Counted from the first letter of the stretch, positions 9,157-19,304 are shown. The stretch: 64,000 bases of DNA from Enterobacter asburiae (GCF_007035645.1 NZ_AP019632.1:186001-250000); one strand, 5' to 3'. Made by a program: numbers and translations. Notes: a model not told the origin generated them from the sequence alone.

Positions 9157-9361
9157 CTTTATGCGAGACGCTTCCCGTCTCGATATTTTGTAAAAATTTA
9201 TACCGATCACACTCTCTGCTGCCACTTTTCTCTCCCGCTGTGGTCTACTTATCGCGCTTGTAGACGTTTCTAATAACGCTTCCTTACGCATTTACGTACT
9301 CTGTCCGCTTTCTCTTTGAGATTCGTCGGGTTTTTATACCCCTTCCCCCAGGGTTGTTTGC

Positions 9362-11056
9362 ATGAAATACATTAGGTCTCTTACCCAGCAAAGATTGTGT
9401 CTGATGCTGGCTGTCTATATCGGATTATTTCTGAATGGCGCGGTACTGTTCAGAAGAGTGGAAGGTTATTTTGAACACCTTACCGTGAGTAATGGTATTT
9501 TTGCCGCCATTGAAGTGTTCGGCTCCGTCCTCGCTACCTTCTTCCTCTTACGCCTGCTGTCCCTTTTTGGCCGACGTACCTGGCAAATTTTGGCCTCGCT
9601 GGTGGTGATTATTTCCGCCGCCGCAAGCTATTACATGACCTTTATGAACGTGGTCATTGGGTACGGTATCGTTGCCTCGGTGATGACCACGGATATCGAT
9701 CTCTCGAAAGAGGTGGTAGGGAAAGGCTTTATCGTCTGGACAGTTTTAACCTGTCTGATACCGCTGTTCTTTATCTGGAACAATACGTGCCGCTATACGC
9801 TGTTACGCCAGCTGCGCACCCGTGGACAGCGGATCCGCAATATCGTCGTTGTCCTGCTGGCCGGACTGCTGGTATGGGCGCCAATCCGCCTGATGGAAAC
9901 GCAGCAAAAACGCGTTGAAAAAGCGACGGGCGTGGATATGCCAAGCTATGGCGGCGTGGTGGCAAACTCCTATTTGCCGTCTAACTGGCTGTCAGCGTTA
10001 GGTTTGTATGCCTGGGCGCAGGCGGACGAATCCAGTGATGTGAAATCGCTGATCAATCCAACGAAAAAATTCACCTACCAGCCGCCAGCCGACGGGATTG
10101 ATGATACGTACGTCGTCTTCGTCATCGGCGAAACGACGCGCTGGGATCATATGGGTATTCTCGGCTATAACCGGGACACCACGCCAAAGCTGGCGCAGGA
10201 GAAAAACCTGGTGGCTTACCGTGGCTACTCCTGCGATACCGCAACCAAGCTCTCGCTGCGCTGTATGTTTGTGCGTGAAGGCGGTGCAAGCGATAACCCG
10301 CAACGCACGCTGAAAGAGCAGAACGTGTTTGCCGTGCTGAAGCAGCTTGGGTTTAGCTCTGACCTGTTTGCGATGCAAAGTGAGATGTGGTTCTACACCA
10401 ACACCCTTGCAGATAACATCGCGTACCGCGAGCAGATTGGCGCCGAGCCGCGTAACCGCGGTAAAAACGTCGACGACATGCTGCTGCTGGAAGAGATGTC
10501 GCAGTCCCTCAAGAACCATCCGCAGGGTAAGCATCTGGTTATTCTGCATACCAAAGGGTCGCATTACAGCTATTACCAGCGCTACACGCGTGATTTTGCG
10601 AAGTGGCAGCCTGAGTGCGTGGGCATTAATAAAGACTGCAGCAAGCAGGAGCTGATCAACGCCTACGATAACTCGGTGCTGTACGTGGATACCTTCCTGA
10701 GCCGGGTGATCGACCAGCTGCGCGATAAAAAAGCGATTGTGATTTACGCGGCAGACCACGGTGAATCCATCAACGAGAAAGAGCACCTGCACGGTACGCC
10801 GCGCAAGCTGGCACCGCCGGAGCAGTTCCGCGTGCCGATGATCATGTGGATGTCGGATAAGTATCTTGAAAATCCGGAGAAGGCGAAGATGTTTGCTCAG
10901 CTGAAAAAAGAGGCGGAGATGAAGGTGCCGCGTCGTCACGTTGAGCTGTACGACACCATTATGGGTTGTCTCGGCTATACCTCACCGAATGGTGGGATTA
11001 ACGAAAACAACAACTGGTGTAAACTCCCTGATAACAGCGTAAAAGCCGCGCAGTAG
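9362..11056 (+). CDS. eptB: Kdo2-lipid A phosphoethanolamine 7''-transferase
   Basis: A 564-residue inner-membrane enzyme that adds phosphoethanolamine to the outer Kdo residue of lipopolysaccharide. Five transmembrane helices occupy about residues 1-190, and a periplasmic sulfatase-like domain follows. Thr293 in CDTATKLSLRC is the expected phosphoenzyme nucleophile. IGETTRWDHMG, YAADHGES and HLHGTP give the zinc ligands. Length agrees with E. coli (563). In E. coli it is controlled by sigma-E and the small RNA MgrR; I did not identify the promoter here. A CTGGCGA/TCGCCAG hairpin (11062-11080) follows the stop and may end the transcript. Confidence 0.95.
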   Translation: MKYIRSLTQQRLCLMLAVYIGLFLNGAVLFRRVEGYFEHLTVSNGIFAAIEVFGSVLATFFLLRLLSLFGRRTWQILASLVVIISAAASYYMTFMNVVIGYGIVASVMTTDIDLSKEVVGKGFIVWTVLTCLIPLFFIWNNTCRYTLLRQLRTRGQRIRNIVVVLLAGLLVWAPIRLMETQQKRVEKATGVDMPSYGGVVANSYLPSNWLSALGLYAWAQADESSDVKSLINPTKKFTYQPPADGIDDTYVVFVIGETTRWDHMGILGYNRDTTPKLAQEKNLVAYRGYSCDTATKLSLRCMFVREGGASDNPQRTLKEQNVFAVLKQLGFSSDLFAMQSEMWFYTNTLADNIAYREQIGAEPRNRGKNVDDMLLLEEMSQSLKNHPQGKHLVILHTKGSHYSYYQRYTRDFAKWQPECVGINKDCSKQELINAYDNSVLYVDTFLSRVIDQLRDKKAIVIYAADHGESINEKEHLHGTPRKLAPPEQFRVPMIMWMSDKYLENPEKAKMFAQLKKEAEMKVPRRHVELYDTIMGCLGYTSPNGGINENNNWCKLPDNSVKAAQ

Positions 11057-11106
11057 CTGCCCTGGCGAGAATATCGCCAGTTGAATGGCTTTTTGAAAAT
11101 AAGGGA

Positions 11107-11135
11107 TTGACGGGGGCGCACCTCAGCAGTAAGAT
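11107..11135 (+). promoter_or_regulatory. Promoter of the tRNA-Pro gene
   Basis: TTGACG (11107-11112) and TAAGAT (11130-11135) are separated by 17 bases and precede a GC-rich discriminator, as at stringently controlled tRNA promoters. The mature tRNA begins 12 bases later. Confidence 0.75.
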
Positions 11136-11147
11136 GCGCTCCGCATT

Positions 11148-11224
11148 CGGCGAGTAGCGCAGCTTGGTAGCGCAACTGGTTTGGGACCAGTGGGTCGGAG
11201 GTTCGAATCCTCTCTCGCCGACCA
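11148..11224 (+). tRNA. tRNA-Pro (anticodon UGG)
   Basis: A 77-base cloverleaf with the acceptor stem CGGCGAG/CTCGCCG, encoded CCA, the GTTCGAAT T-loop and anticodon loop TTTGGGA, giving UGG. The sequence agrees, as far as I recall it, with E. coli proM. It lies where E. coli has proK (CGG), between eptB and dppA, so no symbol is given. Confidence 0.95.
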
Positions 11225-11231
11225 CATTCTG

Positions 11232-11262
11232 AAAAGGGCTAACCGCAAGGTTAGCCCTTTTT
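11232..11262 (+). terminator. Terminator of the tRNA-Pro transcript
   Basis: AAAAGGGCTAACC and GGTTAGCCCTTTTT pair around a GCAA tetraloop, eight bases after the tRNA CCA end. Confidence 0.92.
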
Positions 11263-11264
11263 GC

Positions 11265-11844
11265 ATTATGATCTTATCCCGTCAGAGTATCCAAAACGCC
11301 CCTTAGGCCTGCTTCTCCCTGCCTGTTAACGATTTTGTGACATAATCCATTGTATTTTTTTATATATAGATTGATCTTTTTTCGCGTTGCTTATGGATAA
11401 CCTCAGCATTTTTCGCTGTGCGTTTTAACGTTCGCGGTATTTAGTGCTCAGATAATCACCATTCTGCAAGAAAATTTACCCATTCTGAATAAAAGTTAAT
11501 CACTGATTGTTGCGAAATATGAAGAGACTTGTGCTGCAAGATAGCGAGTAGCATAAATTTCCCTGCTGAAAACTGGCATACATAGTTTTTTTAATCTTTG
11601 TTTGCGGTTTCTCACACTCAGCGTAAATCCCCGTCACCTGTATTGACGTTTTCACATTCTGTTGACAGATTGTAGGGCATGAGGGGCATTTCAGGGACGA
11701 TCTGCGCTGCAACTCAAACGCTCTTCTGAAAGGATTCTCCATCCCTTTAAAGCCTTCGGGCATCACCGACCGGACCGGGTAAAAAATAAATAAAGGTCTG
11801 GCGGCGTAACACAACAAAGCAAAACATCACATTGGAGCAGAATA
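11265..11844 (+). other. Long non-coding region before dppA (promoter and leader)
   Basis: About 580 bases with no credible gene; the open frames are short and lack ribosome sites. The upstream 300 bases are AT-rich and may hold activator sites. A candidate dppA promoter is TTGACG (11643-11648) with a weak -10, CAGATT (11666-11671), 17 bases apart, which would give a leader of about 165 bases. The -10 match is poor, so the assignment is tentative. I recognise no riboswitch. Confidence 0.55.
11807..11832 (+). promoter_or_regulatory. C/A-rich segment before dppA, probable GcvB small-RNA target
   Basis: TAACACAACAAAGCAAAACA, ending just before the TTGGAGCAG ribosome site, is the type of CA-rich track that pairs with the GU-rich R1 region of GcvB. 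dppA is a known GcvB target in E. coli and Salmonella. The pairing itself is inferred. Confidence 0.6.
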
Positions 11845-13452
11845 ATGAGTATTTCCTTGAAGAAGTCAGGGATGCTGAAGCTTGGTCTGAGCCTGGTGGC
11901 TATGACCGTGGCAGCAAGCGTACAGGCAAAAACCCTGGTTTACTGTTCTGAAGGCTCGCCGGAAGGCTTTAACCCACAGCTCTTTACCTCTGGTACGACT
12001 TACGACGCAAGCTCTGTACCGATCTATAACCGTCTGGTTGAATTCAAAACCGGTACCACGGAAGTGATTCCGGGTCTGGCCGAGAAGTGGGACGTCAGCG
12101 AAGACGGTAAAACCTATACCTTCCACCTGCGCCAGGGCGTGAAGTGGCAGGACAGCAAAGAATTCAAACCAACGCGCGACTTTAACGCCGACGACGTTGT
12201 GTTCTCCTTCGACCGCCAGAAAAACGCTCAGAACCCGTACCACAAAGTGTCTGGCGGCAGCTATGAATACTTCGAAGGGATGGGTCTGCCAGACCTGATC
12301 GCTGAAGTGAAAAAAGTGGACGATAAAACGGTTCAGTTCGTGTTGACGCGTCCGGAAGCGCCATTCCTGGCTGACCTGGCCATGGACTTCGCTTCAATTC
12401 TGTCCAAAGAGTACGCGGACAACATGCTGAAAGCCGGTACGCCGGAAAAAGTCGACCTGAACCCAATCGGTACCGGTCCATTCCAGCTGCTGCAGTACCA
12501 GAAAGACTCCCGCATTCTGTATAAAGCGTTCGAAGGCTATTGGGGCACCAAGCCGCAGATCGACCGTCTGGTCTTCTCCATCACGCCTGATGCGTCAGTG
12601 CGTTATGCAAAACTGCAGAAAAACGAATGCCAGGTAATGCCGTACCCGAACCCGGCTGATATCGCCCGAATGAAGCAGGACAAGAACATCAACCTGCTGG
12701 AGCAGGCTGGCCTGAACGTGGGCTATCTCTCCTTCAACACCGAGAAAAAACCGTTTGATGACGTGAAAGTGCGTCAGGCGCTGACCTACGCGGTGAACAA
12801 AGAAGCGATCATCAAAGCCGTTTACCAGGGCGCGGGCGTTGCTGCCAAAAACCTGATCCCACCAACCATGTGGGGCTATAACGACGACGTTAAAGACTAC
12901 AGCTACGATCCTGAGAAAGCGAAAGCGCTGCTGAAAGAAGCGGGCCAGGATAAAGGCTTTACCGTTGAGCTGTGGGCGATGCCTGTACAGCGTCCGTACA
13001 ACCCGAACGCACGCCGTATGGCGGAAATGGTTCAGGCTGACTGGGCTAAAGTTGGCGTTCAGGCCAAGATTGTGACCTACGAGTGGGGCGAGTACCTGAA
13101 GCGCGCCAAAGCGGGTGAGCACCAGGCGGTAATGATGGGCTGGACCGGTGATAACGGGGATCCGGACAACTTCTTCGCCACCCTGTTCAGCTGCGCGGCG
13201 GCGAAAGACGGTTCTAACTACTCTCGCTGGTGCTACAAGCCGTTTGAAGACCTGATCCAGCCGGCGCGTGCGACCGACGATCACAACAAACGTATTGAAC
13301 TGTACAAGCAGGCTCAGGTTGTTATGCACGATCAGGCTCCGGCGCTGATTGTTGCTCACTCCACCGTGTACGAGCCAGTGCGTAAAGAAGTGAAGGGCTA
13401 CGTGGTTGATCCACTGGGCAAACACCACTTCGAAAACGTATCTGTTGAATAA
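11845..13452 (+). CDS. dppA: Periplasmic dipeptide-binding protein
   Basis: A 535-residue family 5 solute-binding protein. It captures dipeptides (in E. coli also haem and 5-aminolevulinate) in the periplasm and delivers them to DppBCDF. The signal peptide covers residues 1-28 (LVAMTVAASVQA), so the mature protein begins KTLVYCSEGSPEGFNPQ. The length equals that of E. coli. TTGGAG precedes the ATG. It is the first and presumably most expressed gene of the operon, separated from dppB by a repeat-containing gap that may limit downstream transcription or stabilise the dppA message. Confidence 0.98.
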   Translation: MSISLKKSGMLKLGLSLVAMTVAASVQAKTLVYCSEGSPEGFNPQLFTSGTTYDASSVPIYNRLVEFKTGTTEVIPGLAEKWDVSEDGKTYTFHLRQGVKWQDSKEFKPTRDFNADDVVFSFDRQKNAQNPYHKVSGGSYEYFEGMGLPDLIAEVKKVDDKTVQFVLTRPEAPFLADLAMDFASILSKEYADNMLKAGTPEKVDLNPIGTGPFQLLQYQKDSRILYKAFEGYWGTKPQIDRLVFSITPDASVRYAKLQKNECQVMPYPNPADIARMKQDKNINLLEQAGLNVGYLSFNTEKKPFDDVKVRQALTYAVNKEAIIKAVYQGAGVAAKNLIPPTMWGYNDDVKDYSYDPEKAKALLKEAGQDKGFTVELWAMPVQRPYNPNARRMAEMVQADWAKVGVQAKIVTYEWGEYLKRAKAGEHQAVMMGWTGDNGDPDNFFATLFSCAAAKDGSNYSRWCYKPFEDLIQPARATDDHNKRIELYKQAQVVMHDQAPALIVAHSTVYEPVRKEVKGYVVDPLGKHHFENVSVE

Positions 13453-13464
13453 TAAGTAGGGTGT

Positions 13465-13501
13465 TCTCCCTCTCCCTCTGGGAGAGGGCAGGGGTGAGGG
13501 G
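13465..13501. repeat. GC-rich hairpin repeat, copy 2
   Basis: TCTCCCTCTCCCTCTGGGAG followed by AGGGCAGGGGTGAGGGG. The stem is CCCTCTCCC/GGGAGAGGG-like with the GGGTGAGGG tail. It lies 13 bases after the dppA stop. Confidence 0.8.
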
Positions 13502-13511
13502 ATGCATGCAC

Positions 13512-13548
13512 GCCCTTCACCCTAACCCTCTCCCGCCAGGAGAGGGAA
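13512..13548. repeat. GC-rich hairpin repeat, copy 3 (inverted to copy 2)
   Basis: GCCCTTCACCCTAACCCTCT then CCCGCCAGGAGAGGGAA. It is in the opposite orientation to the copy at 13465 and separated from it by ten bases, so the two can fold together into a long stem in the dppA-dppB message. Confidence 0.78.
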
Positions 13549-13613
13549 TTTACATTTGTGAGCAATACAGACGTCACGCCACTGGTCGTGCGTCATCAGA
13601 GAGAATCCGGGTT

Positions 13614-14633
13614 ATGTTGCAGTTCATCCTCCGACGTCTGGGACTTGTTATCCCCACGTTTATCGGTATCACCCTTCTCACTTTTGCCTTCGTCCATATG
13701 ATCCCCGGCGACCCGGTAATGATTATGGCGGGCGAGCGTGGTATTTCCCCTGAGCGCCATGCACAGCTGCTGGCGGAACTCGGTCTCGATAAGCCGATGT
13801 GGCAGCAGTACCTCCACTATATATGGGGCGTGTTGCACGGTGATTTAGGGATTTCGCTGAAAAGCCGTCTTCCGGTGTGGGACGAGTTCGTGCCGCGTTT
13901 CAAAGCGACGCTGGAACTGGGCATCTGCGCCATGATTTTTGCCACTGCGGTGGGTATTCCTGTTGGGGTGCTGGCTGCCGTTAAGCGTGGCTCTATTTTC
14001 GATCATACCGCCGTGGGTCTGGCGCTGACCGGTTACTCCATGCCTATCTTCTGGTGGGGCATGATGCTGATCATGCTGGTCTCCGTGCAATGGAACCTAA
14101 CCCCGGTCTCCGGGCGCGTCAGCGATATGGTCTTCCTTGATGATACCAACCCGCTCACCGGCTTTATGCTGATCGACACGGCTATCTGGGGCGAAGAGGG
14201 CAACTTCATTGATGCCGTCGCGCACATGATCCTGCCTGCGATGGTGCTGGGCACCATTCCTCTGGCGGTGATCGTGCGTATGACCCGTTCCTCCATGCTG
14301 GAAGTGCTGGGCGAAGATTACATCCGCACCGCGCGCGCCAAGGGCCTGACGCGTATGCGCGTCATCATCGTCCATGCGCTGCGTAATGCCATGCTGCCGG
14401 TGGTGACCGTTATCGGCCTTCAGGTGGGGACGTTGCTGGCGGGGGCGATCCTGACCGAAACCATCTTCTCCTGGCCGGGCCTTGGACGCTGGCTGATTGA
14501 CGCGCTGCAGCGCCGTGACTATCCGGTTGTGCAGGGCGGTGTACTGCTGGTCGCGACGATGATTATCCTCGTCAACCTGCTGGTCGATTTGCTGTACGGC
14601 GTGGTGAACCCGCGTATTCGTCATAAGAAGTAA
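13614..14633 (+). CDS. dppB: Dipeptide ABC transporter permease
   Basis: A 339-residue inner-membrane permease of the OppB type. It has six predicted helices, with helix 1 at LVIPTFIGITLLTFAFVHMI. The EAA loop that contacts the ATPases appears as EDYIRTARAKGLTRMRVI. The start at 13614 gives the same length as E. coli; the frame is open further upstream but passes through the repeats. It pairs with DppC to form the membrane channel, and dppC begins nine bases after its stop. Confidence 0.97.
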   Translation: MLQFILRRLGLVIPTFIGITLLTFAFVHMIPGDPVMIMAGERGISPERHAQLLAELGLDKPMWQQYLHYIWGVLHGDLGISLKSRLPVWDEFVPRFKATLELGICAMIFATAVGIPVGVLAAVKRGSIFDHTAVGLALTGYSMPIFWWGMMLIMLVSVQWNLTPVSGRVSDMVFLDDTNPLTGFMLIDTAIWGEEGNFIDAVAHMILPAMVLGTIPLAVIVRMTRSSMLEVLGEDYIRTARAKGLTRMRVIIVHALRNAMLPVVTVIGLQVGTLLAGAILTETIFSWPGLGRWLIDALQRRDYPVVQGGVLLVATMIILVNLLVDLLYGVVNPRIRHKK

Positions 14634-14642
14634 GGGACCATC

Positions 14643-15545
14643 ATGTCACAAGTCACTCAAAATAAAGTGGTCGCTGCACCGGTTCCTATGACGCCGCTGC
14701 AGGAATTCTGGCACTACTTCAAGCGCAATAAAGGCGCGGTGGTAGGGCTGGTGTATGTCGTAATCATGATCCTGATTGCGGTGTTTGCGAACTTCCTCGC
14801 ACCGTATAACCCGGCGGACCAGTTCCGCGATGCGCTGCTCGCGCCGCCTGCGTGGCAGGATGGCGGTAGCCTGACGCACCTGCTGGGTACCGATGACGTG
14901 GGCCGCGACGTGCTGTCGCGTCTGATGTACGGCGCGCGCCTGTCGCTGCTGGTCGGCTGTCTCGTTGTTGTGCTGTCGCTGATCATGGGCGTTGTACTCG
15001 GCCTGGTTGCCGGTTACTTCGGCGGCATCGTTGATAACATCATCATGCGTATCGTCGACATCATGCTGGCGCTGCCAAGCCTGCTGCTGGCGCTGGTGCT
15101 GGTGGCGATCTTCGGCCCGTCGATAGGCAATGCCGCGCTGGCGTTGACCTTCGTGGCGCTCCCTCACTACGTGCGTTTAACCCGTGCGGCGGTGCTGGTG
15201 GAAGTGAACCGCGATTACGTCACCGCCTCTCGCGTGGCGGGTGCCGGTGCGATGCGCCAGATGTTCGTGAATATCTTCCCAAACTGCCTTGCGCCGCTGA
15301 TTGTTCAGGCGTCGCTCGGTTTCTCTAACGCCATTCTTGATATGGCCGCTCTTGGCTTCCTGGGCATGGGTGCACAGCCGCCAACACCGGAGTGGGGCAC
15401 CATGCTCTCCGACGTGTTGCAGTTCGCACAAAGCGCCTGGTGGGTTGTCACCTTCCCGGGTCTGGCAATTCTGCTGACGGTGCTGGCATTTAACCTGATG
15501 GGTGATGGCCTGCGTGATGCGCTTGATCCCAAACTGAAGCAGTAA
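14643..15545 (+). CDS. dppC: Dipeptide ABC transporter permease
   Basis: A 300-residue OppC-type permease. The cytoplasmic N-terminus (about 40 residues) ends in the OppC N-domain motif [15 protein letters not shown] before helix 1. The EAA loop is visible as [19 protein letters not shown]. The segment [20 protein letters not shown] is the conserved OppC periplasmic signature. The length is the same as in E. coli. It partners with DppB and is followed ten bases later by dppD. Confidence 0.97.
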   Translation: MSQVTQNKVVAAPVPMTPLQEFWHYFKRNKGAVVGLVYVVIMILIAVFANFLAPYNPADQFRDALLAPPAWQDGGSLTHLLGTDDVGRDVLSRLMYGARLSLLVGCLVVVLSLIMGVVLGLVAGYFGGIVDNIIMRIVDIMLALPSLLLALVLVAIFGPSIGNAALALTFVALPHYVRLTRAAVLVEVNRDYVTASRVAGAGAMRQMFVNIFPNCLAPLIVQASLGFSNAILDMAALGFLGMGAQPPTPEWGTMLSDVLQFAQSAWWVVTFPGLAILLTVLAFNLMGDGLRDALDPKLKQ

Positions 15546-15555
15546 GAGGCACGAG

Positions 15556-16539
15556 ATGGCGTTATTAAATGTAGATAAATTATCGGTGCACTTCGGCGAC
15601 GAAGGCACCCCGTTTCGCGCCGTGGACCGCATCAGCTACAGCGTAAATCAGGGCGAAGTGGTTGGCATTGTCGGGGAGTCCGGTTCCGGTAAGTCAGTGA
15701 GCTCACTGGCGATCATGGGGCTGATTGATTACCCGGGCCGCGTGATGGCGGAAAACCTGCAGTTCAACGGTCAGGATCTGAAGCGCATTTCTGAAAAACA
15801 GCGCCGCCAGCTGGTGGGCGCTGAAGTGGCGATGATTTTTCAGGATCCCATGACCAGCCTGAACCCTTGCTATACCGTTGGTTTCCAGATTATGGAAGCG
15901 ATTAAGGTGCATCAGGGCGGGAATAAGAAAACCCGTCGTCAGCGCGCGATCGACCTGCTGAACCAGGTGGGTATTCCTGACCCGGCATCACGTCTGGACG
16001 TTTACCCGCACCAGCTCTCCGGTGGGATGAGCCAGCGCGTGATGATCGCGATGGCGATTGCCTGTCGACCAAAACTGCTGATTGCGGATGAACCGACGAC
16101 GGCGCTGGATGTGACCATCCAGGCGCAAATCATCGAACTGCTGCTGGAGCTGCAGCAGAAAGAGAATATGGCGCTGGTGCTGATTACGCACGATTTGGCG
16201 CTGGTGGCCGAAGCCGCGCACAAAATCATCGTAATGTATGCCGGCCAGGTGGTCGAGACCGGGAATTCACACGATATTTTCCGCGCGCCGCGTCATCCGT
16301 ATACCCAGGCGCTTTTACGCGCGCTGCCGGAGTTTGCTCAGGACAAAGCGCGTCTGGCATCGCTGCCGGGTGTGGTACCAGGTAAATATGACCGTCCGCA
16401 GGGCTGTCTGCTCAATCCGCGCTGCCCGTATGCAACGGACAAATGCCGGGCAGAAGAGCCTGAGCTGAACCAGCTTGCTGACGGCCGTCAGTCGAAATGC
16501 CACTACCCACTCGATGATGCCGGGAGGCCAACACTATGA
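15556..16539 (+). CDS. dppD: Dipeptide ABC transporter ATPase subunit
   Basis: A 327-residue ABC ATPase. Walker A is GESGSGKS (residues 40-47), the signature is LSGGMSQR and Walker B is [12 protein letters not shown]. The C-terminal oligopeptide-type domain has the cysteine cluster [14 protein letters not shown], which binds an Fe-S cluster in some homologues. It forms a heterodimer with DppF on the cytoplasmic side. Its stop overlaps the dppF start by four bases (ATGA), indicating translational coupling. Confidence 0.97.
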   Translation: MALLNVDKLSVHFGDEGTPFRAVDRISYSVNQGEVVGIVGESGSGKSVSSLAIMGLIDYPGRVMAENLQFNGQDLKRISEKQRRQLVGAEVAMIFQDPMTSLNPCYTVGFQIMEAIKVHQGGNKKTRRQRAIDLLNQVGIPDPASRLDVYPHQLSGGMSQRVMIAMAIACRPKLLIADEPTTALDVTIQAQIIELLLELQQKENMALVLITHDLALVAEAAHKIIVMYAGQVVETGNSHDIFRAPRHPYTQALLRALPEFAQDKARLASLPGVVPGKYDRPQGCLLNPRCPYATDKCRAEEPELNQLADGRQSKCHYPLDDAGRPTL

Positions 16540-17549
16540 GTACGCAACAGGCCACCACGCAACAACCGTTGTTGCAGGCCATCGATCTGAAAAAATACTA
16601 CCCGGTGAAGAAGGGGCTGTTTGCCCCTGAACGCCTGGTGAAAGCGCTGGACGGCGTCTCCTTTAACCTCGAACGCGGTAAAACGCTGGCGGTGGTGGGG
16701 GAGTCAGGCTGCGGCAAATCCACGCTGGGCCGTCTGCTGACGATGATTGAAGTGCCGACCGGCGGGGAGCTCTATTATCAGGGGCAGGATCTGCTCAAGC
16801 ACGATCCGCAGGCGCAGAAGCTGCGTCGCCAGAAAATCCAGATTGTGTTCCAGAACCCGTACGGTTCTTTAAACCCGCGTAAAAAAGTCGGGCAGATTCT
16901 GGAAGAGCCGCTGCTCATCAACAGTAATCTGAGCAAAGAGCAGCGCCGTGAAAAAGCGCTGGCGATGATGGCGAAGGTCGGCCTCAAAACCGAGCATTAC
17001 GATCGCTATCCGCACATGTTCTCCGGCGGCCAGCGTCAGCGTATTGCGATCGCCCGCGGGCTAATGCTCGATCCGGACGTGGTGATTGCCGATGAGCCGG
17101 TCTCCGCGCTCGACGTATCCGTGCGTGCGCAGGTGCTGAACCTGATGATGGATCTCCAGCAGGAGCTGGGGCTCTCTTACGTGTTCATCTCCCACGACCT
17201 GTCGGTGGTTGAGCATATTGCCGATGAAGTGATGGTGATGTACCTGGGGCGCTGCGTGGAGAAGGGGACTAAAGACCAGATCTTTAATAACCCTCGTCAC
17301 CCGTATACCCAGGCGCTGCTGTCTGCGACGCCGCGTCTGAACCCGGACGATCGTCGTGAGCGTATTAAGCTGACGGGTGAACTACCAAGCCCGCTGAATC
17401 CGCCTCCGGGATGTGCATTCAACGCCCGCTGCAGTCGCCGCTTCGGTCCGTGCACCCAGCTCCAGCCGCAGCTGAAGGATTATGGCGGCCAGCTGGTTGC
17501 CTGCTTCGCGGTCGATCAGGATGAAAATGGCGAGAAGCCACAGGCATAA
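16536..17549 (+). CDS. dppF: Dipeptide ABC transporter ATPase subunit
   Basis: A 337-residue ABC ATPase and partner of DppD. Walker A is GESGCGKS, the signature is FSGGQRQR and Walker B is [12 protein letters not shown]. The oligopeptide-type C-terminal domain has [18 protein letters not shown]. It is the last gene of dppABCDF, with a strong terminator 3 bases after the stop. The next gene in the window is convergent coaA, unlike E. coli K-12. Confidence 0.97.
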   Translation: MSTQQATTQQPLLQAIDLKKYYPVKKGLFAPERLVKALDGVSFNLERGKTLAVVGESGCGKSTLGRLLTMIEVPTGGELYYQGQDLLKHDPQAQKLRRQKIQIVFQNPYGSLNPRKKVGQILEEPLLINSNLSKEQRREKALAMMAKVGLKTEHYDRYPHMFSGGQRQRIAIARGLMLDPDVVIADEPVSALDVSVRAQVLNLMMDLQQELGLSYVFISHDLSVVEHIADEVMVMYLGRCVEKGTKDQIFNNPRHPYTQALLSATPRLNPDDRRERIKLTGELPSPLNPPPGCAFNARCSRRFGPCTQLQPQLKDYGGQLVACFAVDQDENGEKPQA

Positions 17550-17551
17550 CG

Positions 17552-17581
17552 AAAAAAACCGGCGCTAAGCCGGTTTTTTTT
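17552..17581. terminator. Bidirectional terminator between dppF and coaA
   Basis: AAAAAACCGGC and GCCGGTTTTTT pair around a short GCTAA-type loop. The A and T runs on both sides allow termination in both directions, fitting the convergent genes. Confidence 0.9.
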
Positions 17582-17593
17582 ATGTCTGCTTGA

Positions 17594-18544
17594 TTATTTC
17601 CGCAGGCGAATCTGGTCGACGGCGTGCTTCTCGCTCTTGGTGAGGATCAGGCTTGCACGCTCGCGCGTCGGCAGGATGTTCTCTTTGAGGTTCACGTAGT
17701 TGATCTCATTCCACAGCCCTGTGGCCACGTTGATCGCTTCTTCTTCAGAAAGCTGGGCATAGTGGTGGAAATAGGAATCCGGATCAGTGAACGCCCCCTC
17801 GCGGAACTTCAGGAAGCGGTTGATGTACCAGTTTTGCAGCAGGTCTTCCGGCGCATCGACATAAATAGAGAAATCGACGAAGTCCGAGACGAATACGTGA
17901 TGCGGGTCGTGAGGATAGTCCATCCCGCTTTGCAGCACGTTCAGACCTTCCAGAATCAGGATGTCCGGCTGGACCACGGTTTTATCCCCACCCGGGATGC
18001 GATCGTAGATCAGGTGCGAATAGACTGGCGCAGTCACGTGCGGCACGCCGGATTTCAGGTCAGAGACAAATTTCACCAGACGGTGCATATCATAAGAAAG
18101 CGGGAAACCTTTCTTCTTCATTAGCCCACGTTCTTTTAACACCTCGTTCGGGTGCAGGAAGCCGTCGGTGGTGATCAGCTCCACGCTGCGGTGTTCCGGC
18201 CAGCGGCTTAACAGCGCCTGCAGTACGCGCGCGGTGGTACTTTTACCCACGGCCACGCTGCCTGCGATACTAATGATATAAGGAATGCGTTGACCGTTCG
18301 TCCCGAGAAACTGCTCCAGCACGGCCTGACGGCGCAGGTTCGAGCTGATATAGAAGTTAAGCAAGCGAGAGAGGGGGAGATAAATTTCTGCCACCTCTTC
18401 CAGGGACAGATCTTCGTTTATCCCTTTTAACCGTGCGATTTCACCTTCCGTCAGCGTCATAGGGACGGAATCACGCAGGGCAGCCCACTGGCTGCGGTTA
18501 AAGTGAAGATAAGGCGTCATTAACGTTTGCTCTTTTTTGCTCAT
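17594..18544 (-). CDS. coaA: Pantothenate kinase (type I)
   Basis: A 316-residue enzyme that phosphorylates pantothenate, the first and regulated step of coenzyme A synthesis. The P-loop is GSVAVGKS (residues 95-102), with Lys101 the residue at which CoA inhibits in E. coli. Further family motifs are TTDGFLHPN and ILEGLNVLQ. The start at 18544 (MSKKEQ) gives the E. coli length; an ATG two codons upstream is also possible. As in E. coli it lies beside the thrU-tyrU-glyT-thrT-tufB cluster, but its other neighbour is dppF instead of birA. Confidence 0.97.
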   Translation of the reverse strand: MSKKEQTLMTPYLHFNRSQWAALRDSVPMTLTEGEIARLKGINEDLSLEEVAEIYLPLSRLLNFYISSNLRRQAVLEQFLGTNGQRIPYIISIAGSVAVGKSTTARVLQALLSRWPEHRSVELITTDGFLHPNEVLKERGLMKKKGFPLSYDMHRLVKFVSDLKSGVPHVTAPVYSHLIYDRIPGGDKTVVQPDILILEGLNVLQSGMDYPHDPHHVFVSDFVDFSIYVDAPEDLLQNWYINRFLKFREGAFTDPDSYFHHYAQLSEEEAINVATGLWNEINYVNLKENILPTRERASLILTKSEKHAVDQIRLRK

Positions 18545-18861
18545 AAGCATGCTTCAGTGAGCCAGCATCACACTGCCGGATTATGGCTCATCACACAGTT
18601 AATTTTGGACAATGGGCAGGAGGTTAACACCAGATGACGGGAATAATAAGAAAAAAGATGGAAAGCGCTGCGTAACGCGGAAGCCGTCACGCTACGGTGA
18701 ATACGGTGCAAATCACGATGATATGTTGAATATTTAACCTCAAATGACTACTTTTACAGCGTCCGATACGCTGTTCGCATAAAATGTGAGCGAAAGAACG
18801 TTTTATGCAAATTTTTAGTTGCATGACCGCGCAGGTATCCATAGAATGCGCGCTACTTGAT
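18545..18861. other. Gap between coaA and the tRNA cluster
   Basis: 317 bases without a gene. The left part should hold the coaA promoter, which I could not identify. The right part is AT-rich and ends in the strong tRNA promoter, and is likely to contain Fis or UP-element sequence. Confidence 0.5.
18819..18847 (+). promoter_or_regulatory. Promoter of the tRNA-tufB operon
   Basis: TTGCAT (18819-18824) and TAGAAT (18842-18847) are separated by 17 bases and followed by the GC-only discriminator GCGCGC, typical of stringent control by ppGpp. An AT-rich upstream stretch (18801-18818) resembles an UP element. Confidence 0.8.
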
Positions 18862-18937
<76 letters not shown>

Positions 18938-18945
18938 TCAAGTCC

Positions 18946-19030
<85 letters not shown>

Positions 19031-19147
19031 CTTTCTGGCAGCGTAAATGCCGCCGGAGCTGGTTGGAAAAATTAGCCAGCTCAAACTGAAAAAGAGAGAA
19101 ATCTCTTTTTTTGTTACAGAAAGAACTGGGTAGCCGAGTTTCAGGAT

Positions 19148-19222
<75 letters not shown>

Positions 19223-19228
19223 ATACGT

Positions 19229-19304
19229 GCTGATATGGCTCAGTTGGTAGAGCGCACCCTTGGTAAGGGTGAGGTCCCCAGTTCGACTCTGGGTATCAGC
19301 ACCA
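19229..19304 (+). tRNA. thrT: tRNA-Thr (anticodon GGU)
   Basis: A 76-base cloverleaf with acceptor stem GCTGATA/TATCAGC, anticodon GGU and encoded CCA. It begins six bases after tRNA-Gly and 118 bases before tufB, with no terminator in between. Confidence 0.97.

Noticed and set aside
13461..13613. N-terminal extension of DppB through the repeats
   Set aside because: Homologues begin MLQFILRRLG at 13614; the extension is encoded by repeat sequence.
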